Below are positions 33,521 to 46,729 of a stretch of DNA of 64,000 bases, one piece after another; within the stretch, counting starts at the first letter, position 1, and every line of letters begins with the position of its first letter. Below the pieces are notes generated by a model. It was not told the DNA's origin. It searched no databases and worked only from the letters and a program-made list of their open reading frames with translations. Both the position numbers and the translations under genes were made by a program. The stretch spans positions 21,392,001 through 21,456,000 of the forward strand of contig OX485804.1 in assembly GCA_950295325.1 (NCBI GenBank). Reading direction: 5' to 3'. Source of the stretch: Polytrichum commune. Taxonomy: Eukaryota > Streptophyta > Polytrichopsida > Polytrichales > Polytrichaceae.

Positions 33521-36052
33521 CATCCAACCGATTGTTATGATTGTGGAAGCACAATGGACAACGAGCATGGTCACACTTAATACTTAAATGCTTATGCAAT
33601 CTAAATGGGTTGCCACCTTATATTCTAATGAGTTTGTGACCCACTAGATGGCAATCTACGTGGATGGAAGGTATTCATTGGTGTAGGGTTTTGCCCACTA
33701 CCATGTGGACCATAATAACATATAAAAAATCTCATACTTCAAGCATGTCGGGTTTTTTGTTGGAGAGGCATTATTTGTTTCGGGAGGTGGTTCCATGTGT
33801 TGCCCAATGTAGGAACCGAATTCAAGAGCCAATATGTATCACACATGATTTGTAATTTGGATGGGGTTTACTTCCCTCAAGACAAGGTAATGGTTGTGGA
33901 CAAGTTGACCGGATGGATCTGGAAAAACATTCTTGTGGGCCAATTTCTACTGACAAAAGTTCAATAGGTTGTTCACACACTATAGAACATATGTGAATGA
34001 CAAGTTTGCTTGCTAAAATGGTTACATTGTCATCACATAGTTATAGTGTTGTGTAACTCCGAATAGTAACATGGAAGTCTAAATAGAATAATCAATATTT
34101 TAAATATACCTATGCATGTTAATAGTCCCCAAGTCCTTGCCTACCACCCAAGCCCCTTGCATGCACCCATGCGCACCACGAGAACGACCCATAAGCCTTT
34201 GCAAATGTCAAATTGTTTTTTGGAAAGAGTACGAATTGGGATGGGACAACCATAATGAATAGGGAAGAGTGGAGCAACGGCGTCATCACCACGACTATCA
34301 CGTCTTCTGTTGTATATAAGAATATGGTAGCTACAAATTTAAAATATTTGATTGTGACTATTCATACCATTGGGTGTCCCTCTTGTGTAAGGGACAATTC
34401 CGACCTCCATAAATCAACTTAATCTTGAGGTATGTCAAGTTGAGTGTACATCATTGTGTATCTAATGTTCATATCTCATAGCATATGTTTAATAATACAT
34501 AAGTCATGTAGCTTGACATACGTGTTGTTGTATGTAATGAGCATATACTCTATACATGCAGTCGCATACTAGACTTACACTGATAGGATACTTTGAGTAA
34601 TGTACCATACAATGAAAGTCATATACAATAGATGTATATTACTTGATGTAAGCATGGCGTGTTAATTCCCGTATTATTTGTAGGTCTCCTCAGAATTTTA
34701 GGTTATTTCATCTCATAATAACACATTAAAATAAGGACTCTAAAAACCTAGAGTTTTCCAAGTTTACTTTATAAAAAATTGTATGGAAGGAACGTTTCAA
34801 AACATCAAATAAGAAGGTCATAATTCATGTACATGTTATAAGACACGTCTGTCTTATGTGGTCACTCTTCCTAATTGGACACCTATGTTTGAGTGGTATA
34901 TGACATGGATGGGCCTTAACCTTTCATAGGATTATAAGAAGATCATTATATATATTATGTTGATTATGGTTTTATTGAATATCATTTTTAAACATTTAAT
35001 AATTTCAATAAAAAAAGAAAACAAATTGGAGGAGCTTGCCCAAGCTAGGATACATGTAATTCAACTTTCAAAAAATAATAATTCAAACAAAAGCATGATG
35101 ATACTGTAATATAAGTCAGTATAATATACATTTATATCTGTGGAAACCTCTAGGCTCTACCTACCACCTACAAGAAAATATAAACTAAAACAACTTGCAT
35201 ATATGACTAATTTTCTAAAATACAAACAATATACATAGAGGTTTATAATATGGAGAGTTACCACCCGGGGGATGTAAGGGAGAATCAACAAGTTATTTGT
35301 TTGCACACACTCAAGTCCCCTCCATGAATGCATTGGCCTATTCCTTTAGTAGAGTGACATACGAATTTATCCTCATATAAACTAGGCATGCACAACGTAC
35401 TAAGTTAATGGAGGAGTTGCAGGCCCATTGCTTGACAATGATATCGTAACACTATGGAGCTCATGGGAACTGAGATTGTGTTTACAAATTACTTATGCAT
35501 GCAGAGGAAGAGAATGCCCTCTCTAACATTCTACACCCTACCTCAAAACACGCCATGACAAATTGTTATCATCACGTAGTTATCATCTTTGCTTAGCATA
35601 CAGGGATGAGTGACGACTGAGGTTATTGTCAAAATAAGGACCAACAATCTATAATAAAGTCATGATATAGCATGAAAGTGCCATGATAGTACAAGTACTA
35701 TTTATTATAATAAGATATAATAAGATATACATAGTATAATACAATAAAATTACATTCATTAAAAAGCTATGTGAAAACCCTTATTATATCTCATACCCCG
35801 TGCAAACCAAAATTTCCATATCTTCTTTTAACATCAATATTTTGATGCGGTAAATACGGAGTTCAACTATGTCAAATAAGATACGGAGTACTACATAAAT
35901 GAAGTAAATGAAATCAATTTTAGAGTCTCCAAAGGGTTAATAATGCAACTAAAAGTACAAAACGAAAGCAATATAGTTCCCTTGTGTATAATTTGTATGC
36001 TTATGCCTCAAATAATAGCCCTTCTTACACTCACATTAGTTCGTACATTAGT
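33521..36052. other. Intergenic DNA with one partial MITE
   Basis: A partial M1 copy lies at about 33955-34075 (AAAGTTCAATAGGTTGTT, later GTTGTGTAACTCCGAATAGT). The rest is AT-rich with no recognised gene. The phrase TTATGCCTCAAATAATA at about 36001 also occurs at 25943. Confidence 0.5.
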
Positions 36053-36478
36053 TTGTACACACGAGTGTGGGCTCTAATGACGCCGGACTTGTCCTTGCAA
36101 AGCCGCGTTAGCTTTTTAATGCAGCCAGCATGATAGAGGGCGAGGGAGAGCGACCAGTTCAGGTGTGTCCTCAGGTGTCAGGGCTTTGAAAGGGCCAGAG
36201 ATATTGTTGAGGAGGAAGGAGGTACTGCGGCACAGTTAAGTTACTACTGGCGCTGCAGATTACAAACAAGTCTCGGCGTTATAACTTATCACGCCGGAAT
36301 TTTGACATTCCTCAGGAACATTCACCCTGCAGGAGCCAGGAATGCTTGCTAGCTCTGTGTGTGGCTGAGTAACTGAAGTATGTTATATATGTGACTGAAG
36401 TAATTGTTGGTCCTGCTGCATCCATGGCACTGTTTTTGGGCCTGCATATTTTTGTATTATGATCATATATATGCTATA

Positions 36479-38302
36479 CACCCTAACCTTGATAATGTCA
36501 CACCCTCCGTTTCACCAAAAAGTGTGATATAAACAAGGTGTGACATTATGATAATGTCACATTTTGTGCATAATGTGATATTATCAAAAAATATGTAGAA
36601 AATCAAAATATAATTACAATTTTTTTTAAATAACAAATACGAGACTTCAATGTTTTTGAATGTAAAATCTAATTCAAAATTGTGAATAACAAGAGCACAT
36701 CATAATGTGTCATTGAGATCAGGTAAAGACCTCTCACTAGAGACAAAGAAGCTTCTAATGTCACATTGTTTTGTTGATGTTAAATGTGCAACACCAATTC
36801 TAATGAGTTTGTCATGGATTTTTTCCATTTCTAACAACTCATGAGTGCTGAAAATCTGAGAACCTTGGCTAGCCATAAAATTCAAAACATCTTCAGCATA
36901 TTTTTGTGCATCGCTTAGCTTCACTACTTTAGACTCATCATCACTGCTATCAACAATCAATGGGTCCACTTCCATGGAATCAAGAACCTGTTCGCCATCT
37001 TGCACTAATTGCACAAGCTCCTTAGTAGAAAATTCCACCTCAAAATCATCTTCACCTTCCATGTTTATGTACTCCAAAGGACAAAGCTTTTCTACAGGCT
37101 TGCCTTCAACATCCAAACCCAAATTTAATGCGGCGATGAGTCTACCCAATTCCAAAGTTGCTTCCTCCATTTTGGACTTCATACATTCATCAAGACTGTT
37201 TATATCTGCATTCCACTCTGTAGGCCAGGCAATATGGCGGACTTTCTCCAACAATTTCTAATGGTTTGATCATCTAATTCATGCCATGCCGCCACACACC
37301 ATAGCATAGCTTGAAATACATCAACATTCAATTTCCCCAAATCTTCATTTGAGTTGTTATCAATTTGTTGCAAAGTCCAGGCAACAAACTTGCGTTTATA
37401 ACACATTTTGAATGTTGCAATCACTCCTTGATCCAAAGGCTGAACAACTGAAGTCACATTTGGTGGAAGGAACAAGATAGTGATATGGGAGAGTACAAAA
37501 GCATTAAACCCATCTATAACTTTCTTGACCTCACCATGAATATCATGGCTTCATGCATTATCCATAATAATGCAAATCTTTCTGTCTTTCAATGCCATTC
37601 TTCGGTTCTCACTCTTCACCCAATGTGTAAAAACATCACCATTCATCCAGGCTGAATTGTTAGAATAATAGTGTACTGTCCTATTTGGATCAAAATTCCG
37701 AGGAAAGCATTTGGGACGCGCTGCTTTGTGAATGAAAACAAGCTTCAATCGCTCCTTCCCTGAGATATTAGTGCAAAGCCCCAATGTCACACGGTCCTTC
37801 TTTTTCTTATTTCCTTTCGCCTTCCCAATATTCAAAGTCTTATAAGGAGAGGCTCTATAATACAAACCTGCCTCATCAAAATTGAAGATGTCTTCTGGAT
37901 CATATTTCTTCAATATGATGGGATCTTTGCCATGGCCAATGCAACTCCAACTCCAACTCCATCTGCATCTCCACTTTCTCCATGCAGATAATTGAAATTA
38001 CACAAGGCATCGCACTATGCCGAAAGCATTGAATAAGAGCTCATTCAATGACCCCCAATATGCTTGCTTTAGCCCATGCTCACCCATGAACAATAATATC
38101 GAACCCATGCCCACCCATACAATCCAGCCATACTTGATATTATCACATTTACACTACGGATTTTGAAAAAAAATAATGACATTATCAAGGGTGATAAGGA
38201 TAATAACAAGGGAGTTTTACACTATGAAAATCGGTTTCAAACTTTTAGGTGACAATATCAAGGTGTTCTATTAACAAGGGTGACATTATCAAGGTTAGAC
38301 TG
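36479..38302 (-). mobile_element. Tigger-2: pogo/Tigger-like transposon, 1824 bp
   Basis: Flanked by TA (36477-36478 and 38303-38304). The left end is CACCCTAACCTTGATAATGT (changed from CAGTCTAACC) and the right end's complement is CAGTCTAACCTTGATAATGT. It lies in reverse orientation, with the transposase on the minus strand. The insertion point is exactly the TA that holds the 898-bp element in copy A; units R show the empty GCTATATATCGC. The region that should code the N-terminal DNA-binding domain is missing; between the 5' end and FNFDEAG only about 400 bp remain, including a (GGAGTT)3 run near 37955. Confidence 0.92.
36700..37913 (-). pseudogene. Tigger-2 transposase, DDE_1 catalytic domain, broken
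   Basis: The minus-strand frames give, in order: YDPEDIFNFDEAGLYYRAS (first catalytic Asp), KDRVTLGLCTNISGKERLKL, FTHWVKSENRRMAL, CIIMDNA (second Asp) then a TGA stop where Tigger-1 has GSHD, ITILFLPPNVTS and VVQPLDQGVIATFK (third Asp). A frameshift between about 37200 and 37254 separates ILP from AWPTEWN, and the acidic tail ends SERSLPDLNDTL at 36700. The D-D-D arrangement with PLDQG is that of pogo/Tigger enzymes. The helix-turn-helix DNA-binding half is absent. One stop and at least one shift make it non-functional. Confidence 0.92.
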
Positions 38303-38779
38303 TATATCGCTGCCAGTGGAGGTAATTAAGCGCCTGGAGTAAGTTACTGTAGGCAATTAGGAGGGCGTGGATTGCTGTCACCATGCATGCATTGTCAATG
38401 GTGGGTGCGTACCTCGAAGAACAAGGTCTAACTGCAGGGATATGGACTAATTAATGGCGCTGATCTTGCAGTAATCACTATGCAGTTAAGTTATCTGAGC
38501 CAAGAGTAATGACAAAAGACTCTGAGTTGATATGTAGAGGACCAGCACGCTCATAAGTTCTTGATTGCTTATCTATCAGCCCATTAACGACTCTGCAACA
38601 CCATGACTCAGCAGCCGACGACTCTGCCAGCCAGCCATGCACACGTACTGCAGTGCAGTCACGGGCAGTACCAGAACTGCAAGAGCAACACTACAGTAGT
38701 AGGAAACATGGTTCTTTCCCACACAAAAAAGAAGGCATGGTTTTGGCCAATGGATGAACTAATCCATTATTCATGGTAA

Positions 38780-38867
38780 TATTTTTCCCCTTATTTGAAT
38801 AAGAAGTGTCATCCAAAAAGTTACCATAGTGAAATAATATCATATGACATTGAATATCATATTTAGT
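38780..38867. mobile_element. Half of an M2-type MITE in copy B
   Basis: Counterpart of 21262-21348 with a few changes (for example TTTGAATAAG for TTTAAATAAG). Confidence 0.6.
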
Positions 38868-39930
38868 GTAGTTCTCTTTTTCTTTCCATCCTAACCACAC
38901 AAAAAACTCAAATATCACAACCAAATAAAATAAAAGAGGACATTGTGAAGAGCATGAGCTTGCATATAGTGTGGCCCATAAGTTGTTGGGGGTCAAGGTT
39001 AGACACCCACCTCTTTGAGTTGGGCCCCATCCCATTGCCCAATATGAAAATGCTATCATTTCTATTTATATATTTCTGTTTTATTTTATTTTAGGCTACA
39101 TTGATTATCTCAATTAGTGTGTGTTGCTATTTGGAGTTATGCAATGCAATAATGCTTTACTCAAGAGTTTAATTTTTATTAATGATAGTTCAATAGGGTT
39201 GAGATAAGCAATAGGTTGAGAATTGATTGCTTGTTACGTATGAACCGGTTGAGTTTGAGAAATAGCCCGTTCAAATTCAAGACTTCAAGAGAATTTACCA
39301 TTCAATATAAAGGAATATAGAATTATCCTCACTTTAACAAACAAAAACCAATAGTTGTCAACATGTAACCGGTTGGTCTTGGAAACACTAGTATCTCAAC
39401 CAATGTGTATGTCTCACAAATTTGAGTTGTAGTTCAACTACAAATCCAAAGTGTCACTTGACGTTTTCAAAACCAAAAATGAATGTCAATTGACATCTAC
39501 ATTTTCTTCTAAAATGTCACCTCAATGTCACATGCCCAGTAGAATGTGTCATTTCAATTTCTAAAGTGTCAATTGACGTATGATTTTTTTCTTCAAAAGT
39601 CACACTACATGTCAAATTCTAAATTTTGCGTGTCAATTAACATGCATTTTATTTTTGTGCAAGCTTTTGCATGTCAAATGTCAAAAACTTTGTCAAAAAT
39701 ACACACTGATCTCAACGGGTTACGCCCAAAAAATCTCCCCTGGCCACTGCTGCTGCAGAAAAGTGGCGGGCTTGTATGGAAAGGCATTGATGAGAATGAA
39801 CGTTCACCAGTTGGCAGTGTACTAGGCTGCTGGGCTGGACACTGACGAAGTTGATTGGGAGGCCAATGCATGTTGCGGCCACGGCCTGACTAGTCGTACG
39901 CGGTCCCTGCAGTTAATGCCGTGATCGCTT

Positions 39931-40798
39931 ATGAATGCAGCCATTAATTATGTGACAGTGGCGACCAGGTGTGTCAGCAGCCGTCAGGGCTCTGATGAAA
40001 GGGCCACAGATATTGAGGAGGAGCAGGAGGAGGATGGACTTTTGATAAAAAAAAGAAAAGAAAAAAGGGAGGCTCCGCGTTATAACTTATCACTCGGGAA
40101 TTTTGGCATTCCTCGGGAACATTCACCCTGCAGGAGTCAGGAATGCTCTCCCTGTGGCACAGTGAGTATATACTGTATATAACTGAGTTGTTGTGTACTG
40201 TAGGGTTACACTTTGTCTCAAATGACACGAAAGTCAGAGTAAGTTCTCAATCCTCTGGTAGTTTATATGTTATATATCACTGAAGTAATTATTGGGCCTG
40301 CTGCATGCATGGCACTGTTTTTTGGCCTGCATATTATTGTATAATAGTCTTATATATGCTATATATCGCTGCCAGTGGAGGTAATTAAGCGCCTGGAGTA
40401 TGTTACTGCAGGCAATTAGGAGGGCGTGGATTGCTGTCACCATGCATGCATTGTCATTGGTGGGTGCGTAGAAGAACATGGTCTAACTGCAGGGATGGAC
40501 TAATTAATTAACGGCGCTAATTAATCTTGCAGTAATTAGTACGCAGTTAAGTTATGTGCAGTCAAGGGTAATGACAAAAGAGGCTGAGTTGATATGTCAA
40601 GGACCAGCTTGCTCATCAGCTCATGAGTAGTGGATTGCTTATCAACCCATTAAGCAAGTGACAACTGAGTCTGCACGACCATGACGCAGAGTGTGTCAGC
40701 CATGCACACGTACTGCAGTGCAGTCACGGGCAGTACCAGAACTGCAACAGCAATCACGTGCCCTCTGCCCAACGCTCCACGTGTCATGCCACCAGGAA
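39931..40798. repeat. Unit R of the duplicated non-coding unit, copy B
   Basis: Appears identical to copy A up to 40685, then differs at about one base in twenty to the point where a MITE inserted at 40799. The same short frames occur in both copies because the DNA is the same, not because of coding selection. Confidence 0.8.
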
Positions 40799-41183
40799 AA
40801 CCAGTGTTCAAGATTGAAGCCCTCATATGAGTTTCATTTTGAAGGCTCTTAAATTTCAGCCCTTGAGTTGAAGGGCTAGTTCAAATCCAAGACATCAATC
40901 CAAGAATAAAGAAATGAAATGCAAAACTCATTTAAATTTGTGCATGAATTATATGGTACATGTTTCTAGTACAATGTGAAGAATTAAGAATCAACCATCT
41001 AACTCCACTTCTTGTAGTGACAATGCCCTACACTTGTTGGTTATTATGGCAGGCATATTGTATTCAAGTGATGTCTTCATTTTCAAATTGGGGTTGCATT
41101 TTAAAGGGCTATTTTGAGAGAGGTATATTTTGAAGGGCCAAATCACGTTTTGAGGGCATTGAAGACTTCAATCTTCAACATTA
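40799..41183. mobile_element. 385-bp MITE inserted in copy B
   Basis: Ends are inverted: left (AAC)CAGTGTTCAAGATTGAAG, complement of the right TAATGTTGAAGATTGAAG. A 5-bp AGGAA flanks it (40794-40798 and 41184-41188), and copy A has a single AGGAA at the matching place (about 23590). Inside, GAAGGGC and GAGGGC phrases repeat. A related end may sit at about 27043 (CCAATGTTCAAGGTTGAAG). Superfamily not determined. Confidence 0.7.
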
Positions 41184-41296
41184 AGGAAGACAGTACAAAG
41201 CCCACATAATGCACCTTGTGACCTTGATGATGTTAAACATATCCAATATGGCATGTAGTCCCCAACCAACATAATGAGCGCTAAGCATAGTTTCCA

Positions 41297-43892
41297 TTAA
41301 ATTTCATTGGCAGCTTGGCCTTGCATATTTACCCCCAAATGCTTAGTACATTGATTATCCCAATTAGTCCGTGTGGTACTAATTTTCAAAACACACACTA
41401 TTTTGCCAAGTCTCGAAATTATTGAGGGTTGAAATCTCTATTGAGTGATACTTAATTCATGAATGCATGTCCATTTACCGTACATTTTAAGAAAATCAAT
41501 GTGTGTTCTAAGATGCTTTTAGAGTGAAAAATAAGAATTATATGCAAACACATGCTTGACAGTGAATAGTGCTACTATGAATAATAATTTTCACTGAATA
41601 GTGCCAAGATGAATAATGTTTTCTAGATCTTTTGGTGGCACTAAGTTCATAACGTAAATAAATTTAGTATTACCTTCACTAATTCCCACGCACACTATTA
41701 GCCCTCCCTCATTCAATGGGATAATCAATGTAGCCATGCCATTACCCCCCACTTATTTCCCTCTTGCACAAAATCAATAACCCCCGGCCCTTTTTGGAAA
41801 TAGATTTTAGGTTTGTTGAATAATTTCATGTGCCACACTTGAGTACCGTAGAGGGCTCTCTATTTCATCAAGTTTACATGTGCCGGAATTCAGTTTCCAT
41901 GTGGGATACAAGTGGGTTGTGGCAAATATGAGCATGACACGTGGCAATTTTTGAGAGGTACAAAATTATTTTGTGTTGAAATAAGGAGTCCTCTAGGGTA
42001 ATTTCAAGGAAATTGGACACCACCTTGTGCTTGCCCTGTGCATGGATCGAAGACTTTACAATTTAGTTGTAGATATACCTTAACCCCTAATGTCATGTGT
42101 GACCATATATGGTCGTGAATAATTTGCTTTTACCCCTTTGACACTAGTTTGGATGGTTTCTAGATGGTTTCAACTACTCTCTTGTTCATGTTCAAGTCTC
42201 CTATGTCTTGCAACATGGATAATTTTGATTCAACAAAGTTAGTTATTTTTGGATTAAATCAAATATGGGAGTATGCTCTCAACTGGTTTATAGTGGAATC
42301 GGTCCATGAACACCTGCTTGACATTTGTCACCTCCGTTTGTAAAATGTTGCTCTTCAAGACCACTATTGAAATTCCTATTATAATATCCTACATAACAAA
42401 GCTTCAAAGCTTAAAGTTTTGGATTGTGAGTAGTCACCTTATACCTACAAACATCTATAATATAGTTGGATTTGTCATAAAATCTATATATTTAGCTATG
42501 GTCATTGAAATTGAGGTCACACTTTCTGGGCAGTTTTGAGGGAACATGGGCATGTGAAGTTATGGGTTGAAGTGCTTCTTACTTTGATATTTTACTATAT
42601 CTTAATTATTTTTTGATTTTGCCACATAGTGGTCTTACATTGGTGAGACCACTTAAGTACCACACATAAATGATAGGTCAACAGTTAAAAATTGAAATAT
42701 GTCTGGCAAAATGGAATGACACTTGTTTTTTATACCAACTTGGACCCATGCCATCCCAATCCATTGCACCTATGCATATGAAGCCATACCCCGGCAAATG
42801 TATGTCCATCCCGACATGTTGCACCCGTACATATGCACCTATTGCACATGTGAATATGATGCACCAATGGTAACTTGCACTTGGAATACTTGATTGGATT
42901 ATACAACAAACCAAGTGAATAGCACTTGACACATGTGCAATCACAAGAATGGAAGTCACAAGAAGAGAAACCAAGGTAAGCAATAGACATTGATAAACAT
43001 ACCAATAACTCAACAAATAATCTTGTAGATTTCCAAAATAAATATTAGACTCAATAATAAAACTCCTCACCACTGTAATGAAAGGCTTACATGTGAGTCC
43101 ACTCTAGATAAGCTTACAAGTGAGTCAATTTGGAGAATCAAACTACAATGTTTATGGTATTTAGTGCCACATACACTATTTGCGAAGGGCCTCAACTAGA
43201 TGCCTAGAGGTCTCAAAGTGTCATGTTCACTAATTGCCGATATCATATTATTTCTCAACATAAGTAATTTCTAAAGTGAAATTATATACATTATGATATC
43301 TAGCACATTGGGGTACTAGAGATGATAGTTTTGTGTTCTAGTATGCAAGGATAAGATAATATTGAGCATACTAATGCCACTTGTCATTTGATGGACACTT
43401 TAGTCAACTTGTAGAGTATTGTGTAACATAGGCATACACCTCATAACATTATTGTACATACTCATTACAAGATAATAGTAAGCGCACTTGAACACAAAGT
43501 GTCGTGAGGTGACACTAATGACGAAGTTGTAGGCCATTATTGTAAAGTAGCATCCGCCTCAAAATAGGGTAAGTGACACTATTACACATGTGACATCAAA
43601 CACCATATACAATGTAGTGAGGCGGACTCTCAACCACTCTCACCATGTAGCCAATGTCCAACACTATCTAGCATTGGATCACTCTCCACCCTCACAACAT
43701 TAAATTACATATTTCATGAATTTTGATGCATGCAACAAATATACAATGTAAATTAACAAAGAAGGAGTAATGTTTTTAAGAACAAAGTAACATAGAACAC
43801 TTACTAGTGTATTCTTCAAGGGATTATGAAATTTTTTGACACTTCTGGCAAAAGAATACTTATAACAACATCACTTAGAGAGGTAGACTATA
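41297..43892. other. Intergenic DNA with repeat fragments
   Basis: A decayed M1 arm is at about 41346 (TACATTGATTATCCCAATTA). No gene is recognised; the frames at 42670-43073 overlap one another on both strands and match nothing I know. Confidence 0.5.
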
Positions 43893-44225
43893 ATGTTATG
43901 CATGTCCATGTTTACCTTCTTATTCTTCATGAACACCTTTCTCCATTTTGCAAAATTGATTCCAGAAAATCAAAATAACAGTTCAAGATTTCTAAAATTC
44001 AATGTGAAGGTAAAGGTACACTTTCAATATCATCTCATAAGGTCTGTCATGAAGAGAAATTATTTAGTTTCCTTGCTAATTACTAGCCTTGAAAGAACTA
44101 AAAGAATTGCAAAGGACAACAATCTCTCCTTTACAGATTTAAAAAGAAAAAGGATTTATGATGGATGCATTACATGTGAAAGTCTTAGTCACATACTTAA
44201 TCTAGCATTTGATGATAGTATCTAG
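43893..44225 (+). CDS. Unrecognised 110-aa frame
   Basis: An ATG-started frame, one of the few non-repeat frames above 100 aa. The N-terminal 20 residues are hydrophobic and Met/Phe-rich; the C-terminal half is charged (SLERTKRIAKDNNLSFTD, then LKRKRIYDGC). Composition beyond the first third is not obviously random, yet the DNA is AT-rich, there is no CpG signal and no splice context I can defend. No domain recognised. It may be chance. Confidence 0.15.
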   Translation: MLCMSMFTFLFFMNTFLHFAKLIPENQNNSSRFLKFNVKVKVHFQYHLIRSVMKRNYLVSLLITSLERTKRIAKDNNLSFTDLKRKRIYDGCITCESLSHILNLAFDDSI

Positions 44226-44743
44226 TTTTGAAAAATAAACATCTACCATGAATAAAAATTTATTTAAACCAAAGCTACTAGGCTGTACCTGGAGCTATAC
44301 TACCTCATTCATATGCACCATGCACTAGTGGAAAGAAAGTATTGACATTGCCTGCAAACCGAATTACTAAAGCTTATATGGAAGAAACTCCCAACATAAA
44401 GTCCCAATGAGTTGAAGGATGACTCCATCATTATTATTATTACAATTGTTATTGTTTAATATGGTTAATAGTGTTACTAAGCAGAGGTAAATTTTTGATG
44501 TCAGTTTCTATATTATAAGAACATCCAAATGTTTTCAAGATATTTTGTGGGAGAGAGAGAAGATGCCAACTGTAGCCTAGCATGAATGAGAGATTCTCCA
44601 TCCTTGATCTAGGCCGCATATTCACCTATAAATCCAAGATGGTTTATGGAGCATGGTGGAGCACTACTAGAAAATGTGTTTCAATACGATTGCAAAAAGA
44701 CTATGTTATGACTTGGTGTGAGCCACTTTGACCCAAGTCGGAC

Positions 44744-45304
44744 CAGGGTTGTCTATCCCGACGTCATGACGGTGTCGTGTCGTGACGGACCCCTCCGTCA
44801 CGACACAATAAGGTCCACGTAGGGTCAACCTAGGGGGGAGCTAGTAGGGTGGGTAAAATACTTACCTTCTTGCCAAGGTGGCGTCCTATGTGGCAGAAAA
44901 GGCCGACGTGGACGTGGATATGCCTAGCGCCAGGTAAACCATTTTGCCATTTTGTTTATCATTCTGTTAAAATCAAAGTAGTAAAATATGACTAAGGAGG
45001 GTGTGGGGCGGACGGGGGGCGGGGGGGGGGGGGGAACGGAGCGGACGGGGGCAGGAACGGGGGCGGACGGGCGCTAGTAATTTTTTCCCCACTTTACCTC
45101 TACTTTGCTGACATGTCATCACACGTGGACATCTTACATCCTACGTGTCCGAAATGGGGTTATGTAATTACACACAAAATTCGGTAAAATTCAAGTCCGT
45201 CAGGATAAAGACAACATCCGGCATAATGTCATGACGGATACGTGTCGTGACGGCACGACATTATGCCGAGATTAGCCTCCGTCACGACACAATAGACAAC
45301 CCTG
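44744..45304. mobile_element. hAT MITE, 561 bp, CpG-rich
   Basis: Ends CAGGGTTGTCTAT on both sides, flanked by a perfect 8-bp target duplication AGTCGGAC (44736-44743 and 45305-45312). Subterminal regions are packed with TCGTGACGG, CATGACGG and their complements, about ten in all, forming local hairpins. The centre holds a G14 run (45021-45034) amid GGGGCGGACGGG repeats. No transposase. Frames at 45229-45447 are by-products of the repeats. Confidence 0.92.
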
Positions 45305-45750
45305 AGTCGGACAAGGCTCAAGTTTTTAAGGTTGGTGTCAGATGTGTAGACATCTTGGTCACTTGTTCGTGTCATGCGAAACCCATGACTCATGTCATGT
45401 CTGTTGCCCGAACCTATACTAAGCCTCACCGACGGATCACTGATTAAGAATGAATTGTATCATAAAAATTTGTAGCTACCAAATCATGTCATGATTATAA
45501 AAGATGGAGTGTGGGTACTATCCAATAAGGTCATGTTCATTGTCACCCACATTATTAGTGTTGCAATAAGCATTTTAGTGTTTGCAACATCTAGTGTTTG
45601 CACAAAGTATCATGAAGATCAATCTAATTAATGAACAAGACACATCAACCTTACTCTCACTCCAAATCAAGGATTGTGAGATTTTGAAGTGTCATGGCCT
45701 TTCAATTTTGTACAAGAGCTATCTCTTTTAGGTGGATTATTCACAAAATG

Positions 45751-46126
45751 TACACTAATATTGTATTTAGTGTCACCAATTTTATTTTGTCGAGGTCAAT
45801 ACTAATTGTGAACCGCCCGTGTAATACCACCAACACTAAATGTAAACCTAACATTATTTGGCACCCCTTGTTAACAAATTGGACAATATAGATTTACAAC
45901 ATTGCAATTACAGTCACCTACTAAGTGGTTTCTCATCAATTTTAATCATCCATGATGGTAATTCATTATAAAAATCATGTTAGGATGCAAAATATACCAA
46001 AAGTGGATGAACAAAAAGTAAATTGAGATGACGATATTGGTAAATCTATTCATAAGAAGTGTCATTAGAAAACTTCCCATAGTGACATAAAGTACCATAT
46101 GACACTAAATACAATATTTGGTGTAG
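45751..46126. mobile_element. Fold-back MITE, family M2, 376 bp
   Basis: Ends: left TACACTAATATTGTATTTAG, complement of the right CTACACCAAATATTGTATTT. Contains the family phrase GTGTCATTAGAAAACTTCCC / CATAGTGACATAAAGTACC. A shorter M2 copy lies at 58428-58670 and halves at 21262 and 38780. Confidence 0.75.
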
Positions 46127-46505
46127 TAACCTTGACACATTATCCACTTTATGTAATGTAGCTCGGCTATGTAGTTTTCCATTCATACAAAATTCCTTAA
46201 GCCCCAAATCTTGAATGTAAAGTGGAGTGGAATGGTTGACATCAAATCAATAACAATGGAGTATCTGTTCAAAATGTAGAGACCATTCTAGAATCAATAA
46301 TGAACATATTAGTTGAGAAGACCTACATGATCGCTTTAATATATGAATATATATATATACACACACACTTAGTACCACCTCCTGTAAATTTTCCCATCTC
46401 AACTCCTATTGTGAACTTGATAGGACAATTTTTGTGATTGTTGCAATTGCTTGCTTGATGAAACATATCGCCCATTGAAATTTTATGGATGTTAAATCCA
46501 TGATG

Positions 46506-46729
46506 CTACATTGATAATCCCAATTGGTGCGTGTTACCATTTGGAATTACGCAGTGCAATAATTTCTTACTAAAGAGTTCAATTACTCCAAAAGTTCAAC
46601 AAGTTATTTGGACATTATAGAACATCAATGACTTTGCTTGGTAAAATATCACGCTTAGGTCTCATTAAATAATTATAGCACTATATAACTTTGAATAGTA
46701 ATGCACACTGATTGGGATAATCGGTGCAG
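46506..46729. mobile_element. Fold-back MITE, family M1, 224 bp
   Basis: Left arm CTACATTGATAATCCCAATT then GTTACCATTTGGAATTACGC; right arm the imperfect complement ending GGGATAATCGGTGCAG. The middle reads TTGGACATTATAGAACATCA, also found in the copies at 1610 and 47274. Confidence 0.75.

Larger units (their letters stand above)
36053..41296. repeat. Segmental duplication, copy B
   Basis: Same order and orientation as 16172-23703. It contains unit L (36053-38698, split by Tigger-2), the shared middle, unit R (39931-40798), then a 385-bp MITE and the end of the shared region at GCATAGTTTC (41287-41296). It lacks Tigger-1, the solo LTR, the 320-bp palindrome and the hAT of copy A, so it supplies empty sites for all of these. 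Confidence 0.9.

Noticed and set aside
36974-37261. Plus-strand frame opposite the Tigger-2 transposase
   Set aside because: It is the antisense of the transposase tail and has the Ser-rich bias expected of such a shadow.
45229-45447. Two overlapping 66-aa genes
   Set aside because: They lie across the end of the 561-bp hAT MITE and mirror each other because of its inverted repeats.
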